A program made the translations under genes and the position numbers. DNA of 11,222 nt from Christensenella sp. (lineage in GTDB: Bacteria > Bacillota > Clostridia > Christensenellales > Maliibacteriaceae), in NCBI GenBank assembly GCA_019420085.1, contig JAHZHV010000114.1:1-11222 (forward strand), in the 5' to 3' direction. The notes under the pieces were generated by a model. The model searched no databases. It was not told the origin of the DNA and was given only the letters and a program-made list of their open reading frames with translations. The stretch's first letter is position 1. Every line of letters starts with the position of its first letter. Positions 1 through 7,312 of this stretch are shown piece by piece.

Positions 1-496
1 AGCGATCCGTCAGCGCGCAGGGCGTCTTTTTTTGCAGGCGCCTGCAATTCTTCCCGCTGGCCTCGCGGCGAACGCGCGCAAAACCGTCCTCACCCTCGGG
101 GACAATTTTGTTGCAGCCGATGATGAGAATGAGTTTATTGGTGCCAAACAGCATTGCGGTGACGCGATTGCCGCGCCCGTCGATGTTGTACAAAACCCCG
201 TCGCTTGTCACGGCGTTGCTGCTTGCAAGGTAATAGTCGGCAAACTGTGCGTTTAACAGCGTTTCGCGCACAAGCTCCGGCGCGACGGCGCTGTGATTGT
301 AAAACGTGCAGCCGCGCGCGGTCAGCGCCGCTTCCACATCCAGCGTCTGTACGCTTACGCTGCCGCCAAGGCCGATGGTTGCGCCATCCGGAATTTCGGC
401 AAGCAGCGCCTTGCGCGCTTCTTGTGCGTTTGCAAAGCGCCGTGTGTGAAAACCGCGTTTTTCAAGTGCGGGCTGTACACTGTCCCAATTCATCAT
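1..496 (-). CDS. LUD-domain (DUF162) lactate-utilisation-type protein, C-terminus beyond window
   Basis: Reading leftwards from the ATG at 496 there is an open frame of 165 codons that leaves the window without a stop. It is clearly homologous to its neighbour at 513-1121: both carry a glycine-rich segment (here IGLGGSVS), a DYYL-x-S-x-NA block, NIDGxGNR, a hydrophobic strand, NKxVPEGED and then REA-xx-KN-xx-RL ending in TPCA. These blocks are typical of the LUD (DUF162, LutC/YkgG-like) family. The neighbour continues with a CxxC-x-SPDRxC cysteine tail, and this copy is probably cut just before its own. Family members take part in lactate oxidation or are annotated only as lactate utilisation protein; no substrate can be read from the sequence. 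AAGGGAGGTG (510-501) lies just upstream. A second ATG directly follows the first (493), and either could be used. It sits 16 nt after its upstream neighbour, so the two are probably cotranscribed. Confidence 0.85.
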   Translation of the reverse strand, partial: MMNWDSVQPALEKRGFHTRRFANAQEARKALLAEIPDGATIGLGGSVSVQTLDVEAALTARGCTFYNHSAVAPELVRETLLNAQFADYYLASSNAVTSDGVLYNIDGRGNRVTAMLFGTNKLILIIGCNKIVPEGEDGFARVRREASGKNCRRLQKKTPCALTDR

Positions 497-512
497 GCTA
501 CACCTCCCTTTC

Positions 513-1121
513 TCAGTATCCGAGCGCTTCGCCGACAAGCCACACTTCCATATCCCGCCCGGAAGGGGGATAGGCAAGCGTAAGGGTCAGCTTGCACATC
601 CGGTCGGGGCTGTTGCAGTCGCTGCATTGTCCCGTCTTTGCACAGGGCGTATTCAGCCCAAGGCGCACTGCATTTTTGGGGCAGGCTTCCCGCTTGATCC
701 GTGCGACGGGATCTTCGCCTTCGGGCACGCATTTGTTGACGCCGGCAACGACGATCAGCTTGCCGCGGCCGCCGACCATCGTGGCAAGGCGGTTGCCGTT
801 GCCGTCGATGTTCCACAGCGTTGCGTCCGCGCCGATGGCGTTGGCGCTCATCAGATAATAGTCGGCGCAAAATGCGTCTTTTGTGACCTGCGGGCGCGCC
901 TGCGGCGGATTTTTCCAGTGCCAGTATACGGGATTGCCGCGCTGGGCAAGCACGTCGTATACGCCGAGCGTCTCGATCGTCATGCTGCCGCCGAAACCGA
1001 CGCTTGCGCCGTCGGGAATCAGGTCAAGCAGCGCATCGCGTGCCTGCGCGGCGGATTCAAAAACGCGCACAGAAAACCCTTTTTTCGCAAGGGCCTGTAC
1101 ATAAGGTTGCAGCGCTTCCAT
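513..1121 (-). CDS. LUD-domain (DUF162) lactate-utilisation-type protein with C-terminal cysteine motif
   Basis: A complete protein of 202 residues. Seen in the sequence: a glycine-rich VGFGGS near residues 41-46, DYYLMSANAI at 87-96, WNIDGNGNR at 103-111, NKCVPEGED at 129-137, and a cysteine-rich end with C147, C160, C166, C169 and C176, the last three in CSDCNSPDRMC. This is the usual form of the Clostridial 'lactate utilisation protein' (LUD/DUF162) of about 210 residues. The cysteines may bind a metal or an Fe-S centre, which is inference. The start is placed at the ATG at 1121 because AGAGGAG ends 7 nt before it; a TTG seven codons upstream (1142) has no such site. It is the first gene of a leftward pair with a paralogue and is divergent from lepA. 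The biochemical role is not determined here: there are no LutA/LutB iron-sulfur partners in view. Confidence 0.88.
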   Translation of the reverse strand: MEALQPYVQALAKKGFSVRVFESAAQARDALLDLIPDGASVGFGGSMTIETLGVYDVLAQRGNPVYWHWKNPPQARPQVTKDAFCADYYLMSANAIGADATLWNIDGNGNRLATMVGGRGKLIVVAGVNKCVPEGEDPVARIKREACPKNAVRLGLNTPCAKTGQCSDCNSPDRMCKLTLTLAYPPSGRDMEVWLVGEALGY

Positions 1122-1128
1122 AAAAAGA

Positions 1129-1135
1129 CTCCTCT
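1129..1135 (-). promoter_or_regulatory. Ribosome binding site deciding the LUD start
   Basis: On the minus strand AGAGGAG (1135 to 1129) is followed by 7 nt and an ATG at 1121. This favours the ATG over the in-frame TTG at 1142, which lies upstream of the site and would read through it. Confidence 0.75.
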
Positions 1136-1165
1136 CTGCCAACTTGTGTTTTGTGTGTTTTCTTT

Positions 1166-1194
1166 ATTGTAGCACAGGACGGTACGCTTGAAAA
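1166..1194 (-). promoter_or_regulatory. Putative sigma-A-type promoter for the LUD pair
   Basis: On the minus strand TTTTCA (1194-1189) is followed by a 17-nt spacer and TACAAT (1171-1166). A TG one base before the -10 gives an extended -10 (TGCTACAAT). The -35 is weak (4 of 6 matches to TTGACA). It overlaps the inferred -35 of the lepA promoter on the other strand. Confidence 0.5.
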
Positions 1195-1216
1195 CAGAGC
1201 TTTTTTTGAGTATGAT
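1188..1216 (+). promoter_or_regulatory. Putative sigma-A-type promoter for lepA-hemW
   Basis: TTGAAA (1188-1193), a 17-nt spacer and TATGAT (1211-1216) each match five of six consensus bases at the ideal spacing. Transcription would begin near 1223, leaving a leader of about 40 nt before the lepA ATG. I see no riboswitch-like structure in that leader. Confidence 0.6.
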
Positions 1217-1253
1217 ACAAATGTATGGATTATTCGCATGGCGAGGAAAGAAC

Positions 1254-1257
1254 GAGG
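1254..1257 (+). promoter_or_regulatory. Ribosome binding site of lepA
   Basis: GAGG lies 6 nt before the ATG at 1264. An upstream in-frame ATG at 1225 lies almost at the predicted transcription start, and the 13 residues it would add do not look like a LepA N-terminus, so 1264 is preferred. Confidence 0.65.
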
Positions 1258-1263
1258 AATACG

Positions 1264-3016
1264 ATGGGGGAAAAAAGGCGCGAAGAGATTCGCAATTTTT
1301 CGATTATAGCGCATATTGACCACGGCAAGTCGACGCTTGCGGACCGGCTGCTGGAGAAAACGGGCGTGCTTTCGTCGCGGCAGATGGAGGCGCAGGTTCT
1401 GGATTCCATGGAACTGGAGCGTGAGCGCGGCATTACCATTAAATCCAAAGCGGTCAAAATGCAGTATGAATATGGCGGAAAGAACTATGAGCTGAATCTG
1501 ATCGATACGCCGGGACACGTGGACTTTACCTATGAGGTGTCGCGTTCTCTGGCCGCGTGCGAGGGCGCGCTGCTTGTTGTGGACGCTACGCAGGGCGTCG
1601 AGGCGCAGACGCTTGCGAACGTCTACCTGGCGCTTGAAAACGACCTTGAGATTCTGCCCGTCATTAATAAGATCGATCTTGCAAGCGCACGGCCGCAGGA
1701 AGCGATTTCCGAGATTGAAGATATTATCGGGATTCCGGCTGAACATGCGCCGCTTGTCTCGGCAAAAACAGGCCTTGGTGTGGACAAACTCCTGGAGGCG
1801 ATTATCGAGCACATTCCCGCGCCGGTGGACGGACGGGACAGGCCGCTTCGTGCGCTGATTTTTGATTCGTTTTATGATAATTACCGCGGCGCGATCTGTC
1901 ACGTGCGTGTAATAGACGGAAGCGTGCGCGCCGGACAGCGCATTCGCATGATGGCTACGGGGGCTGTATTTGAAGTGACGGAAGTTGGCGTCTTTACGCC
2001 GGGTCTTACGCCTGTGGATGCATTGCAATCCGGTGAAGTCGGCTATGTGACGGCTGCAATCAAGACAGTGCGCGATGCGCGTGTAGGCGATACGATCACG
2101 GATGATGAAGCGCCCGCAGATGCGCCGCTGCCGGGCTATAAGCGGGCTACGCCAATGGTGTTTTGCGGTATTTATCCTGCGGACGGGTCGCGGTATGCCG
2201 ATTTGCGCGATGCGCTTGAAAAGCTGCAGCTCAACGATGCGGCGGTGTTCTTTGAACCGGAGACGTCTGCTGCGCTTGGATACGGCTTCCGCTGCGGATT
2301 CCTGGGGCTTTTGCACATGGAAATCATCAAGCGTTATCTATCATGTGCATAAGACCGACGGGGAGATGGTCGTGCTTGCCAATCCGGCCAATTTGCCGCC
2401 GCCGCAGGAAATTGAGTATATGGAAGAGCCCATGGTCAAGGCGGACATCATGACGCCGAACGAGTACGTCGGCGCAGTGATGGAGATCTGCCAGCAGAAG
2501 CGCGGCGTGTATCTGGACATGGAATATCCGGAGCAAAACCGTGCGGTGCTGCATTACCGTCTTCCGCTCAATGAGATTATCTATGACTTTTTCGATACGC
2601 TCAAATCCCGTACAAAGGGATATGCGTCGCTCAGTTATGACCTCGATGGCTATGAGCAAAGCGATCTTGTCAAGCTGGATTTCCTGTTAAACGGTGAATC
2701 CTGCGACGCGCTCAGCGTAATTGTGCATCGGGAGCGCGCCTACCAGCGCGGCCGCGCCGTGGCGGAGAAACTGCGCGAAGCCATTCCGCGTCAGCTGTTC
2801 GAAATTCCCATTCAGGCGGCAATCGGCGGGAAGATTATCGCGCGCGAGACGGTTAAGGCGCTGCGCAAGGATGTGCTTGCAAAGTGTTATGGCGGCGACA
2901 TTACACGCAAGAAAAAGCTGTTGGAAAAACAGAAGGAAGGAAAAAAACGCATGCGTCAGGTGGGGTCGGTTGAGGTGCCCAGCGAGGCGTTCATGGCGGT
3001 TTTGAAATTGGATTGA
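1264..3016 (+). pseudogene. lepA: lepA (EF4), ribosome-associated GTPase, disrupted by an internal ~50-nt deletion/frameshift
   Basis: LepA/EF4 is a translational GTPase that acts on the ribosome. The first frame (1264-2352) carries the G domain: AHIDHGKST at 16-24, RGITIKS at 55-61, DTPGH at 81-85 and NKID at 135-138. It continues through domain II to FRCGFLGLLHMEII at residue 355. There the expected block of about 17 residues (QERLEREFDLDLITTAP in relatives, quoted from memory) is missing and the frame ends in seven unrelated codons and TAA at 2350-2352. The rest of LepA resumes in the next frame at 2330 with SVIYHVHKTDGE and runs to the stop at 3014-3016, including the conserved LAKCYGGDITRKKKLLEKQ and the usual end VEVPSEAFMAVLK. 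The pieces (355 + 228 residues) plus 17 give 600, the normal length. Apart from the lesion both halves look conserved, so it is either a very recent mutation or an assembly error. No translational rescue is evident. Confidence 0.93.
2326..2332 (+). other. Deletion junction in lepA
   Basis: The codons for Ile354-Ile355 (ATC ATC, 2323-2328) are followed by a single A and then AGC GTT ATC TAT (from 2330), which encode the SVIY of the downstream frame. In relatives 17 codons (51 nt) lie between these points, so 50 nt are missing. The A at 2329 could be the last base of the lost proline codon. The lesion is a clean loss, not a one-base slip in a homopolymer. Confidence 0.85.
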
Positions 3017-4137
3017 TGGCTGACGGCGTATACGTACACATTCCGTTTTGCATCCACAAGTGTCCGTATTGCGATTTTCTCTCCTTTCCCGGTGCGGAAA
3101 GGGGAGATTTTTCGCAATATGCGCGCACGGCGGCGGCGCAGATGCGCCTTTGGAAGGAAAAGCGCATCCGGACGGATACGCTTTTTTTCGGCGGCGGTAC
3201 GCCGTCGCTTTTGGGCGCGGACAATCTGTGCCGGCTGCTGGATGCGGCGCGGGAAAGCTTTTGTTTTTGCGATGATGCGGAAATTACGCTGGAGGCCAAT
3301 CCGGGGACGGTGGACGCACCGATGCTTCGCGCGCTGGCGGATGCGGGTTTTACGCGCGTCAGTTTCGGCGTGCAGAGTTTCTGCGACGCGACGCTTCGCG
3401 CCATCGGGCGGATTCATACGGCGGCGCAGGCGCGCGATGCGGTAAAGATGGCGCAGGACGCGGGATTTTCACGGGTTTCGATTGATCTTATGTCCGCATT
3501 GCCCGGGCAGGACATGGCGCAGATTGCAGAGGGTGCGCGCGAAGCGATTGCACTTGGCGTGACGCATGTTTCCTGCTACGATTTGACGATTGCGCCCGAT
3601 ACACCCTTTGGCGCGATGCAGGAAAGACTGAACCTGCCGTCGCAGGAGGAGTCCCTCCTGATGCAGCGCCTCTTCAGCGCGCTTTTGCAGCAGGCAGGAT
3701 TTGTCCGCTACGAGATTTCCAATTACGCGCGCGGCGGCGATATGTCGCGGCACAATCTGCACTACTGGCATAACGATGCTTATGTCGGAATCGGATGCGG
3801 CGCGCACGGACGGTATGACATGACGCGTTATACGCAGGCGCAGACGCTTGCAGACTATGCGCACGACGTTGCGCAGGGACGGCGCTGGCACGATGTGGAA
3901 GAAGTGCTGACGCCGCAGGAAGACGTCAAGGAAACGCTTATGCTTGGCATGCGGCTTGCACAGGGCGTGGATTTTGAGGCGCTTTTGGCAAAGCTTGATC
4001 CGCCGGTGCAGATGCGCTGGCGCATGTTGGCCAGACAATACGAATCGATGGGCCTTTTGCAGCGGGAAGGCGCGCGGCTTTTTGCGACGCCGCATGGCTG
4101 GGAAGTGCAGAATGCCTGGCTTTGTACATTCCTGTGA
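3016..4137 (+). CDS. hemW: HemW, radical SAM haem chaperone (coproporphyrinogen oxidase-like)
   Basis: A protein of 373 residues. It has the radical SAM cluster motif C12-x3-C16-x2-C19 followed by DF, not by the extra cysteine of true HemN. It also has GGGTPS (59-64, SAM binding), EANPGTVD near 93, FGVQSF near 117, SIDLMSALPGQ at 155-165 and HNLHYW (246-251) with GIGCGAHG in the C-terminal HemW domain. HemW proteins bind haem and deliver it to acceptor proteins, and are often mislabelled as oxygen-independent coproporphyrinogen oxidase. The start ATG shares its A with the lepA stop (TGATG, 3014-3018). A TTG one codon earlier is possible but less likely. I see no Shine-Dalgarno sequence in front, which suggests translational coupling to lepA. 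The lepA-hemW order is common in Firmicutes. Confidence 0.93.
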   Translation: MADGVYVHIPFCIHKCPYCDFLSFPGAERGDFSQYARTAAAQMRLWKEKRIRTDTLFFGGGTPSLLGADNLCRLLDAARESFCFCDDAEITLEANPGTVDAPMLRALADAGFTRVSFGVQSFCDATLRAIGRIHTAAQARDAVKMAQDAGFSRVSIDLMSALPGQDMAQIAEGAREAIALGVTHVSCYDLTIAPDTPFGAMQERLNLPSQEESLLMQRLFSALLQQAGFVRYEISNYARGGDMSRHNLHYWHNDAYVGIGCGAHGRYDMTRYTQAQTLADYAHDVAQGRRWHDVEEVLTPQEDVKETLMLGMRLAQGVDFEALLAKLDPPVQMRWRMLARQYESMGLLQREGARLFATPHGWEVQNAWLCTFL

Positions 4138-4153
4138 TGAAGGCTGTGCGGAT

Positions 4154-4163
4154 GTGTTATACT
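4154..4163 (+). promoter_or_regulatory. Possible extended -10 promoter for the FHA-SEDS-PBP-uvrC unit
   Basis: TGTTATACT (4155-4163) has the TG of an extended -10 followed by TATACT, five of six matches to TATAAT. No good -35 lies 17 nt upstream (TGATGA at 4135-4140). It falls in the only non-coding gap between hemW and the next gene, where a new transcript is plausible. Confidence 0.4.
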
Positions 4164-4194
4164 GTTTTTAATTTCACACATGGCGATTGCACAG

Positions 4195-4201
4195 AAGGAG
4201 G
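4195..4201 (+). promoter_or_regulatory. Ribosome binding site deciding the FHA start
   Basis: AAGGAGG, a near-perfect anti-16S match, is 8 nt before the ATG at 4210. It lies inside the reading frame of the earlier ATG at 4180, which is therefore unlikely to be the start. Confidence 0.75.
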
Positions 4202-4209
4202 AATGCGGC

Positions 4210-4680
4210 ATGACGGCACTTCAATATGAACTGCTCGCAGGTGCGCTGCGCTTTGTTCTCGTGCCGCTGTTTCTGTTTATTCTCTGGCAGACGGCCGCGA
4301 ACGCCTGGACGGAGTACCGCAGCGAAAAGTCGCGTATCGGAGATGTCGGCGCGCAGGGCGAGATCATGGGATACGCGGCGCTGTATGACGAATGGCAGGA
4401 TGAGGATGCATGGCGTCCTTTGTATGACGATACGGTGCTGGGATCGGCTTCGGGGTGTAATTTTCGCATCAAGGGGCACGGTTTGCGTGCAAAGCATGCG
4501 CGACTGTATTTTGAACGCGGAAGGGCGTATGTGGAACGATTGTGCGGCGAGGGGGATGTGCTTCTTGCCGATGGAAAAACGGTCCGCGGCCGCGCGCGTT
4601 TGTATGAGGGATCGCGCCTGACGATGGCGGAGGCGGAGATGATCGTGACATTTTTGCGCACAGGAGGCGATCGGGGATGA
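4210..4680 (+). CDS. Small membrane-anchored protein with a degenerate FHA domain
   Basis: A protein of 156 residues. One hydrophobic helix (about residues 8-28) is followed by a polar linker and, from about 75 to 148, an FHA-like beta-sandwich: VLGSASGCNFRI at 76-87, KHARLYF at 95-101, VLLADGK, then LYEGSRLTM and a last hydrophobic strand. FHA domains normally bind phosphothreonine through the Arg of GR, the Ser before xxH and an Asn of NG. Here the Arg is Ser79, the Ser position is Arg93/Ala94, and no NG follows, so ligand binding is doubtful. The gene overlaps the following SEDS gene by 4 nt (ATGA). FHA proteins next to rodA/ftsW and pbpA genes are known from Actinobacteria and Clostridia, so a scaffolding or regulatory role in wall synthesis is a fair inference. 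The FHA assignment rests on pattern and context and is the least certain of the trio. Confidence 0.75.
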   Translation: MTALQYELLAGALRFVLVPLFLFILWQTAANAWTEYRSEKSRIGDVGAQGEIMGYAALYDEWQDEDAWRPLYDDTVLGSASGCNFRIKGHGLRAKHARLYFERGRAYVERLCGEGDVLLADGKTVRGRARLYEGSRLTMAEAEMIVTFLRTGGDRG

Positions 4681-5927
4681 AAAAGTCCAAAGCGCCGCGC
4701 GGCGCAGTCTTGAATAACGGGCTTGTCTTTGCCATCGCGCTGTTTACGCTTCTTTGCTTTTGCCTGTTGTCGCTCAAAGGTGAAACGCCGGATTATATGG
4801 CGCTGGGATTTAGTCTGATATGCGTTTTTGCACTGCTTTTGCAGTACATTCTGTTCCGGTTTGTGTTTACCCGGGCGGATATGCAGGTGATGATCGTTGT
4901 CAACGTTCTGGCATCGCTCGGGCTGATTGTACAATACCGGCTAAGTCCCGCGACGGCGCAAAAGCAGCTGATCTGGTTTGTCCTGGCGCTTATCGGGATG
5001 TTCGCGGTGATGCTGGTGCTGCCGCGCATCCGCAATGTTCGTAAATTCGATCTTCTGTTTTTGGCAGGAATGTTTGGCCTGCTTGCGCTGTCGACATTCT
5101 TCGGGCAGGAACGCGGCGGTTCCCGCAACTGGTTTGCAATCGGCAATTTCGTCTTTCAGCCATCGGAACCGGTCAAGATTCTTCTTGTTTTCTTCCTTGC
5201 GGGAGAACTTTCGAAAAACAGGAGCATCCGAAAATTGATCCCGACGGGACTTTGCGTTGGGGCGGCAATGGTCCTTTTGGTGCTGCAAAAGGATCTTGGC
5301 GCCACGCTTCTTTATTTTGGAACGGCGCTTGTCATGCTGTATCTTGGTACGGGAAACGGACTTGTCACACTTGCGGCGTTTGCAGCCGGCTGCGGCGGTG
5401 CAGTCGTCAGTTATCAATTGTTTTCCCATGTGCGCACGCGTGTTGCCGTCTGGCTGGACCCATGGAGTGATCCGCTGGGATCCGGGTATCAGATCGTGCA
5501 GTCGCTGATTGCCATTGCCTCCGGCGGCCTGCTTGGAATGGGACTTGGCATGGGTGAAGCCAAGGGACTGATTCCGCAGTATGACACGGATTTTGTCTTT
5601 GCCGTGATTTGTGAGGAATTCGGTCAGATCATCGGTGTTGCGGTGATTCTGTTTTATGTGGTGCTGATTTTTCGCGGCTGCATCATCGCGCTTCGCGCAA
5701 AGACGCGCTTTGATGCGCTTGTAAGCTTCGGTGTGGTGACGATGCTTGCACTTCAGACATTCATCAATATCGGCGGCGTGATCAAGTTTATTCCGCTTAC
5801 GGGCGTGACGCTTCCCTTCATCAGCTATGGCGGCAGTTCCATGGTCACCAGTATGGCGTTTATCGGCGTATTACAGGCCATTGCGATCAGAAACGGCAGA
5901 AACGGAGGTGCGCAATGCGCAAACTGA
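4677..5927 (+). CDS. SEDS-family peptidoglycan glycosyltransferase (FtsW/RodA/SpoVE)
   Basis: A membrane protein of 416 residues with about ten hydrophobic segments, the typical SEDS length. Family landmarks are GGSRNWF at 147-153, FQPSEPVK at 160-167, QKDLGAT at 204-210, WLDPWSDPLGSGYQIVQS at 259-276, SGGLLGMGLG at 282-291, DTDFVFAVICEEFG at 303-316 (Asp305 aligns with the essential SEDS aspartate, from memory) and ISYGGSSM at 382-389. SEDS proteins polymerise lipid II into glycan strands with a class B PBP partner; one follows directly with a 13-nt overlap. The sequence alone does not tell division (FtsW) from elongation (RodA) or sporulation (SpoVE). The FHA-SEDS-PBP arrangement resembles the rodA-pbpA clusters of Actinobacteria. 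Start: ATGA overlap with the FHA gene. Confidence 0.93.
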   Translation: MKKSKAPRGAVLNNGLVFAIALFTLLCFCLLSLKGETPDYMALGFSLICVFALLLQYILFRFVFTRADMQVMIVVNVLASLGLIVQYRLSPATAQKQLIWFVLALIGMFAVMLVLPRIRNVRKFDLLFLAGMFGLLALSTFFGQERGGSRNWFAIGNFVFQPSEPVKILLVFFLAGELSKNRSIRKLIPTGLCVGAAMVLLVLQKDLGATLLYFGTALVMLYLGTGNGLVTLAAFAAGCGGAVVSYQLFSHVRTRVAVWLDPWSDPLGSGYQIVQSLIAIASGGLLGMGLGMGEAKGLIPQYDTDFVFAVICEEFGQIIGVAVILFYVVLIFRGCIIALRAKTRFDALVSFGVVTMLALQTFINIGGVIKFIPLTGVTLPFISYGGSSMVTSMAFIGVLQAIAIRNGRNGGAQCAN

Positions 5928-7312
5928 AGGGATATCTGCGTACCGTCATGGCCATTGTCATTGGTCTTTTGGTGCTTTTGACGGTATATTTTATCTATTC
6001 CGTCTATCATGACGGGACGCGTTGGTATAACTCGGCAAATAATACGCGCCTGCAGGCCAATACGGATTATGTGATCGCGGGTAGTGTGACAGATCGCGAC
6101 GGTACGGTTTTGGCAAGCTCGGATGCACCCAATACGCGCACCTATGCGCAGGATGCGGTACTGCGCCAGAGCGTCGCACACCTTCTGGGTGATTCCTATG
6201 GCATGACTTCGACCAGCTTGCAGCAGCGTTACAAACGGATTCTGTACGGCGATGAAAAGGCATTTTTGCCAAAGCTGATTGAAACCGTGGAACAGGGTGT
6301 GATCCATGGTGAAAGCATTGCGCTTAGCATCGACGCGCAGGTGCAGATGCAGGCGTATGCGGCGATGGCAGGCCGCCGCGGTGCGGTGGTTGCGCTCAAT
6401 TACAAAACGGGGCAGGTAATCTGCAGCGTGTCTGTGCCCACATTTGACCCGGCAACACTGACGTATGAACAGGCTACGAGCGCCCAGCATGGGACGTTTG
6501 TCAATAAAGTCTTGCAGGGGTTGTATCCACCGGGTTCCATTTTCAAGATCGTGACATCCGCTGCGCTCCTGGAAAATGGCTATACCAACTTGAACTATAA
6601 TTGTGTCGGGCATAATGTCATGACGGGTACGCCGGTGAACGTCAGCTGTTATCATGGGGCGGTGCATGGCGCGCTTGACTTAACCGGCGCCTTTGCGCGT
6701 TCCTGCAACGGCGCGTTTGCGCAGTGGACGCTGGACAATCTGGGTGCACAGACGCTTACCCGTACGGCGGAAGACTTCGGATTTAACGACAACTTCCTGT
6801 TTTCCGACTGCATGCTGTACAATTCTTCGTTTACCTTGCCTGCCGATGACTTTGCGCTGGCATGGGCAAGCGTCGGACAGGATAAGACGCTTGTCACGCC
6901 GCTGCACGCGGCGATGATTGCTGCAAGCGTGGCAAACGACGGCGTTATGATGCAGCCGCGGTATCTGTACGGCGTGTATGACAATGCAGGGCAGGTAAAA
7001 AGCGTGGAACCGGTGTCGTACCGGCGCGTCATGGATGCGGATACGGCGGCGGCGCTGACGGAACTGATGCGGGGCTGCGTGGCAAACGGAACGGCGTCCG
7101 GCGCGGCGCTTGGCGGCGTTACGGTTTGCGGCAAGACGGGCACGGCCGAGGTCGATAACGAGGAGTCGCATGCCTGGTTTGTCGGTTTTATCGACAGCGA
7201 ACAGACGCCGTATGCCGTTGCGGTCGTACTGGAGAATGCGGGCTCCGGTGCAGCGGCGGCGGTTCCCGTGGCACGCAGCGTGCTGCAGGCCTGTCTGGAG
7301 CAGGGATCATGA
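5915..7312 (+). CDS. Class B penicillin-binding protein (PbpA-like transpeptidase)
   Basis: A protein of 465 residues. An N-terminal membrane anchor (about 8-29) is followed by a short non-catalytic region starting with GSVTDRDGTVLA at 56-67, as in PbpA/PBP2-type proteins. The transpeptidase domain has all three active-site motifs: PPGSIFK with Ser208 and Lys211, S263-C-N265, and K407-T-G409. It cross-links the glycan strands made by its SEDS partner. Its length is close to that of the short Actinobacterial PbpA class, without PASTA repeats or a long dimerisation module. GGAGGTG (5904-5910) precedes the ATG by 4 nt, inside the end of the SEDS gene; the 13-nt overlap implies coupled translation. 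Nothing in the active site looks damaged. Confidence 0.93.
   Translation: MRKLKGYLRTVMAIVIGLLVLLTVYFIYSVYHDGTRWYNSANNTRLQANTDYVIAGSVTDRDGTVLASSDAPNTRTYAQDAVLRQSVAHLLGDSYGMTSTSLQQRYKRILYGDEKAFLPKLIETVEQGVIHGESIALSIDAQVQMQAYAAMAGRRGAVVALNYKTGQVICSVSVPTFDPATLTYEQATSAQHGTFVNKVLQGLYPPGSIFKIVTSAALLENGYTNLNYNCVGHNVMTGTPVNVSCYHGAVHGALDLTGAFARSCNGAFAQWTLDNLGAQTLTRTAEDFGFNDNFLFSDCMLYNSSFTLPADDFALAWASVGQDKTLVTPLHAAMIAASVANDGVMMQPRYLYGVYDNAGQVKSVEPVSYRRVMDADTAAALTELMRGCVANGTASGAALGGVTVCGKTGTAEVDNEESHAWFVGFIDSEQTPYAVAVVLENAGSGAAAAVPVARSVLQACLEQGS

Noticed and set aside
1200..1207. A run of seven T at 1201-1207 that could be a terminator tail
   Set aside because: No GC-rich hairpin precedes it on either strand, and it lies inside the spacer of the inferred lepA promoter.
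1057..2316. A 419-codon open frame on the minus strand opposite the first part of lepA
   Set aside because: Its product is rich in Arg, His and Ile with no domain-like pattern, and it mirrors the codon structure of the conserved LepA frame. Long antisense frames are expected in GC-rich coding DNA.
2330..3016. The second half of lepA as an independent gene made by internal initiation
   Set aside because: The conserved sequence begins mid-domain without a start codon or ribosome binding site, so it is the remainder of the broken gene and not a separate small protein.
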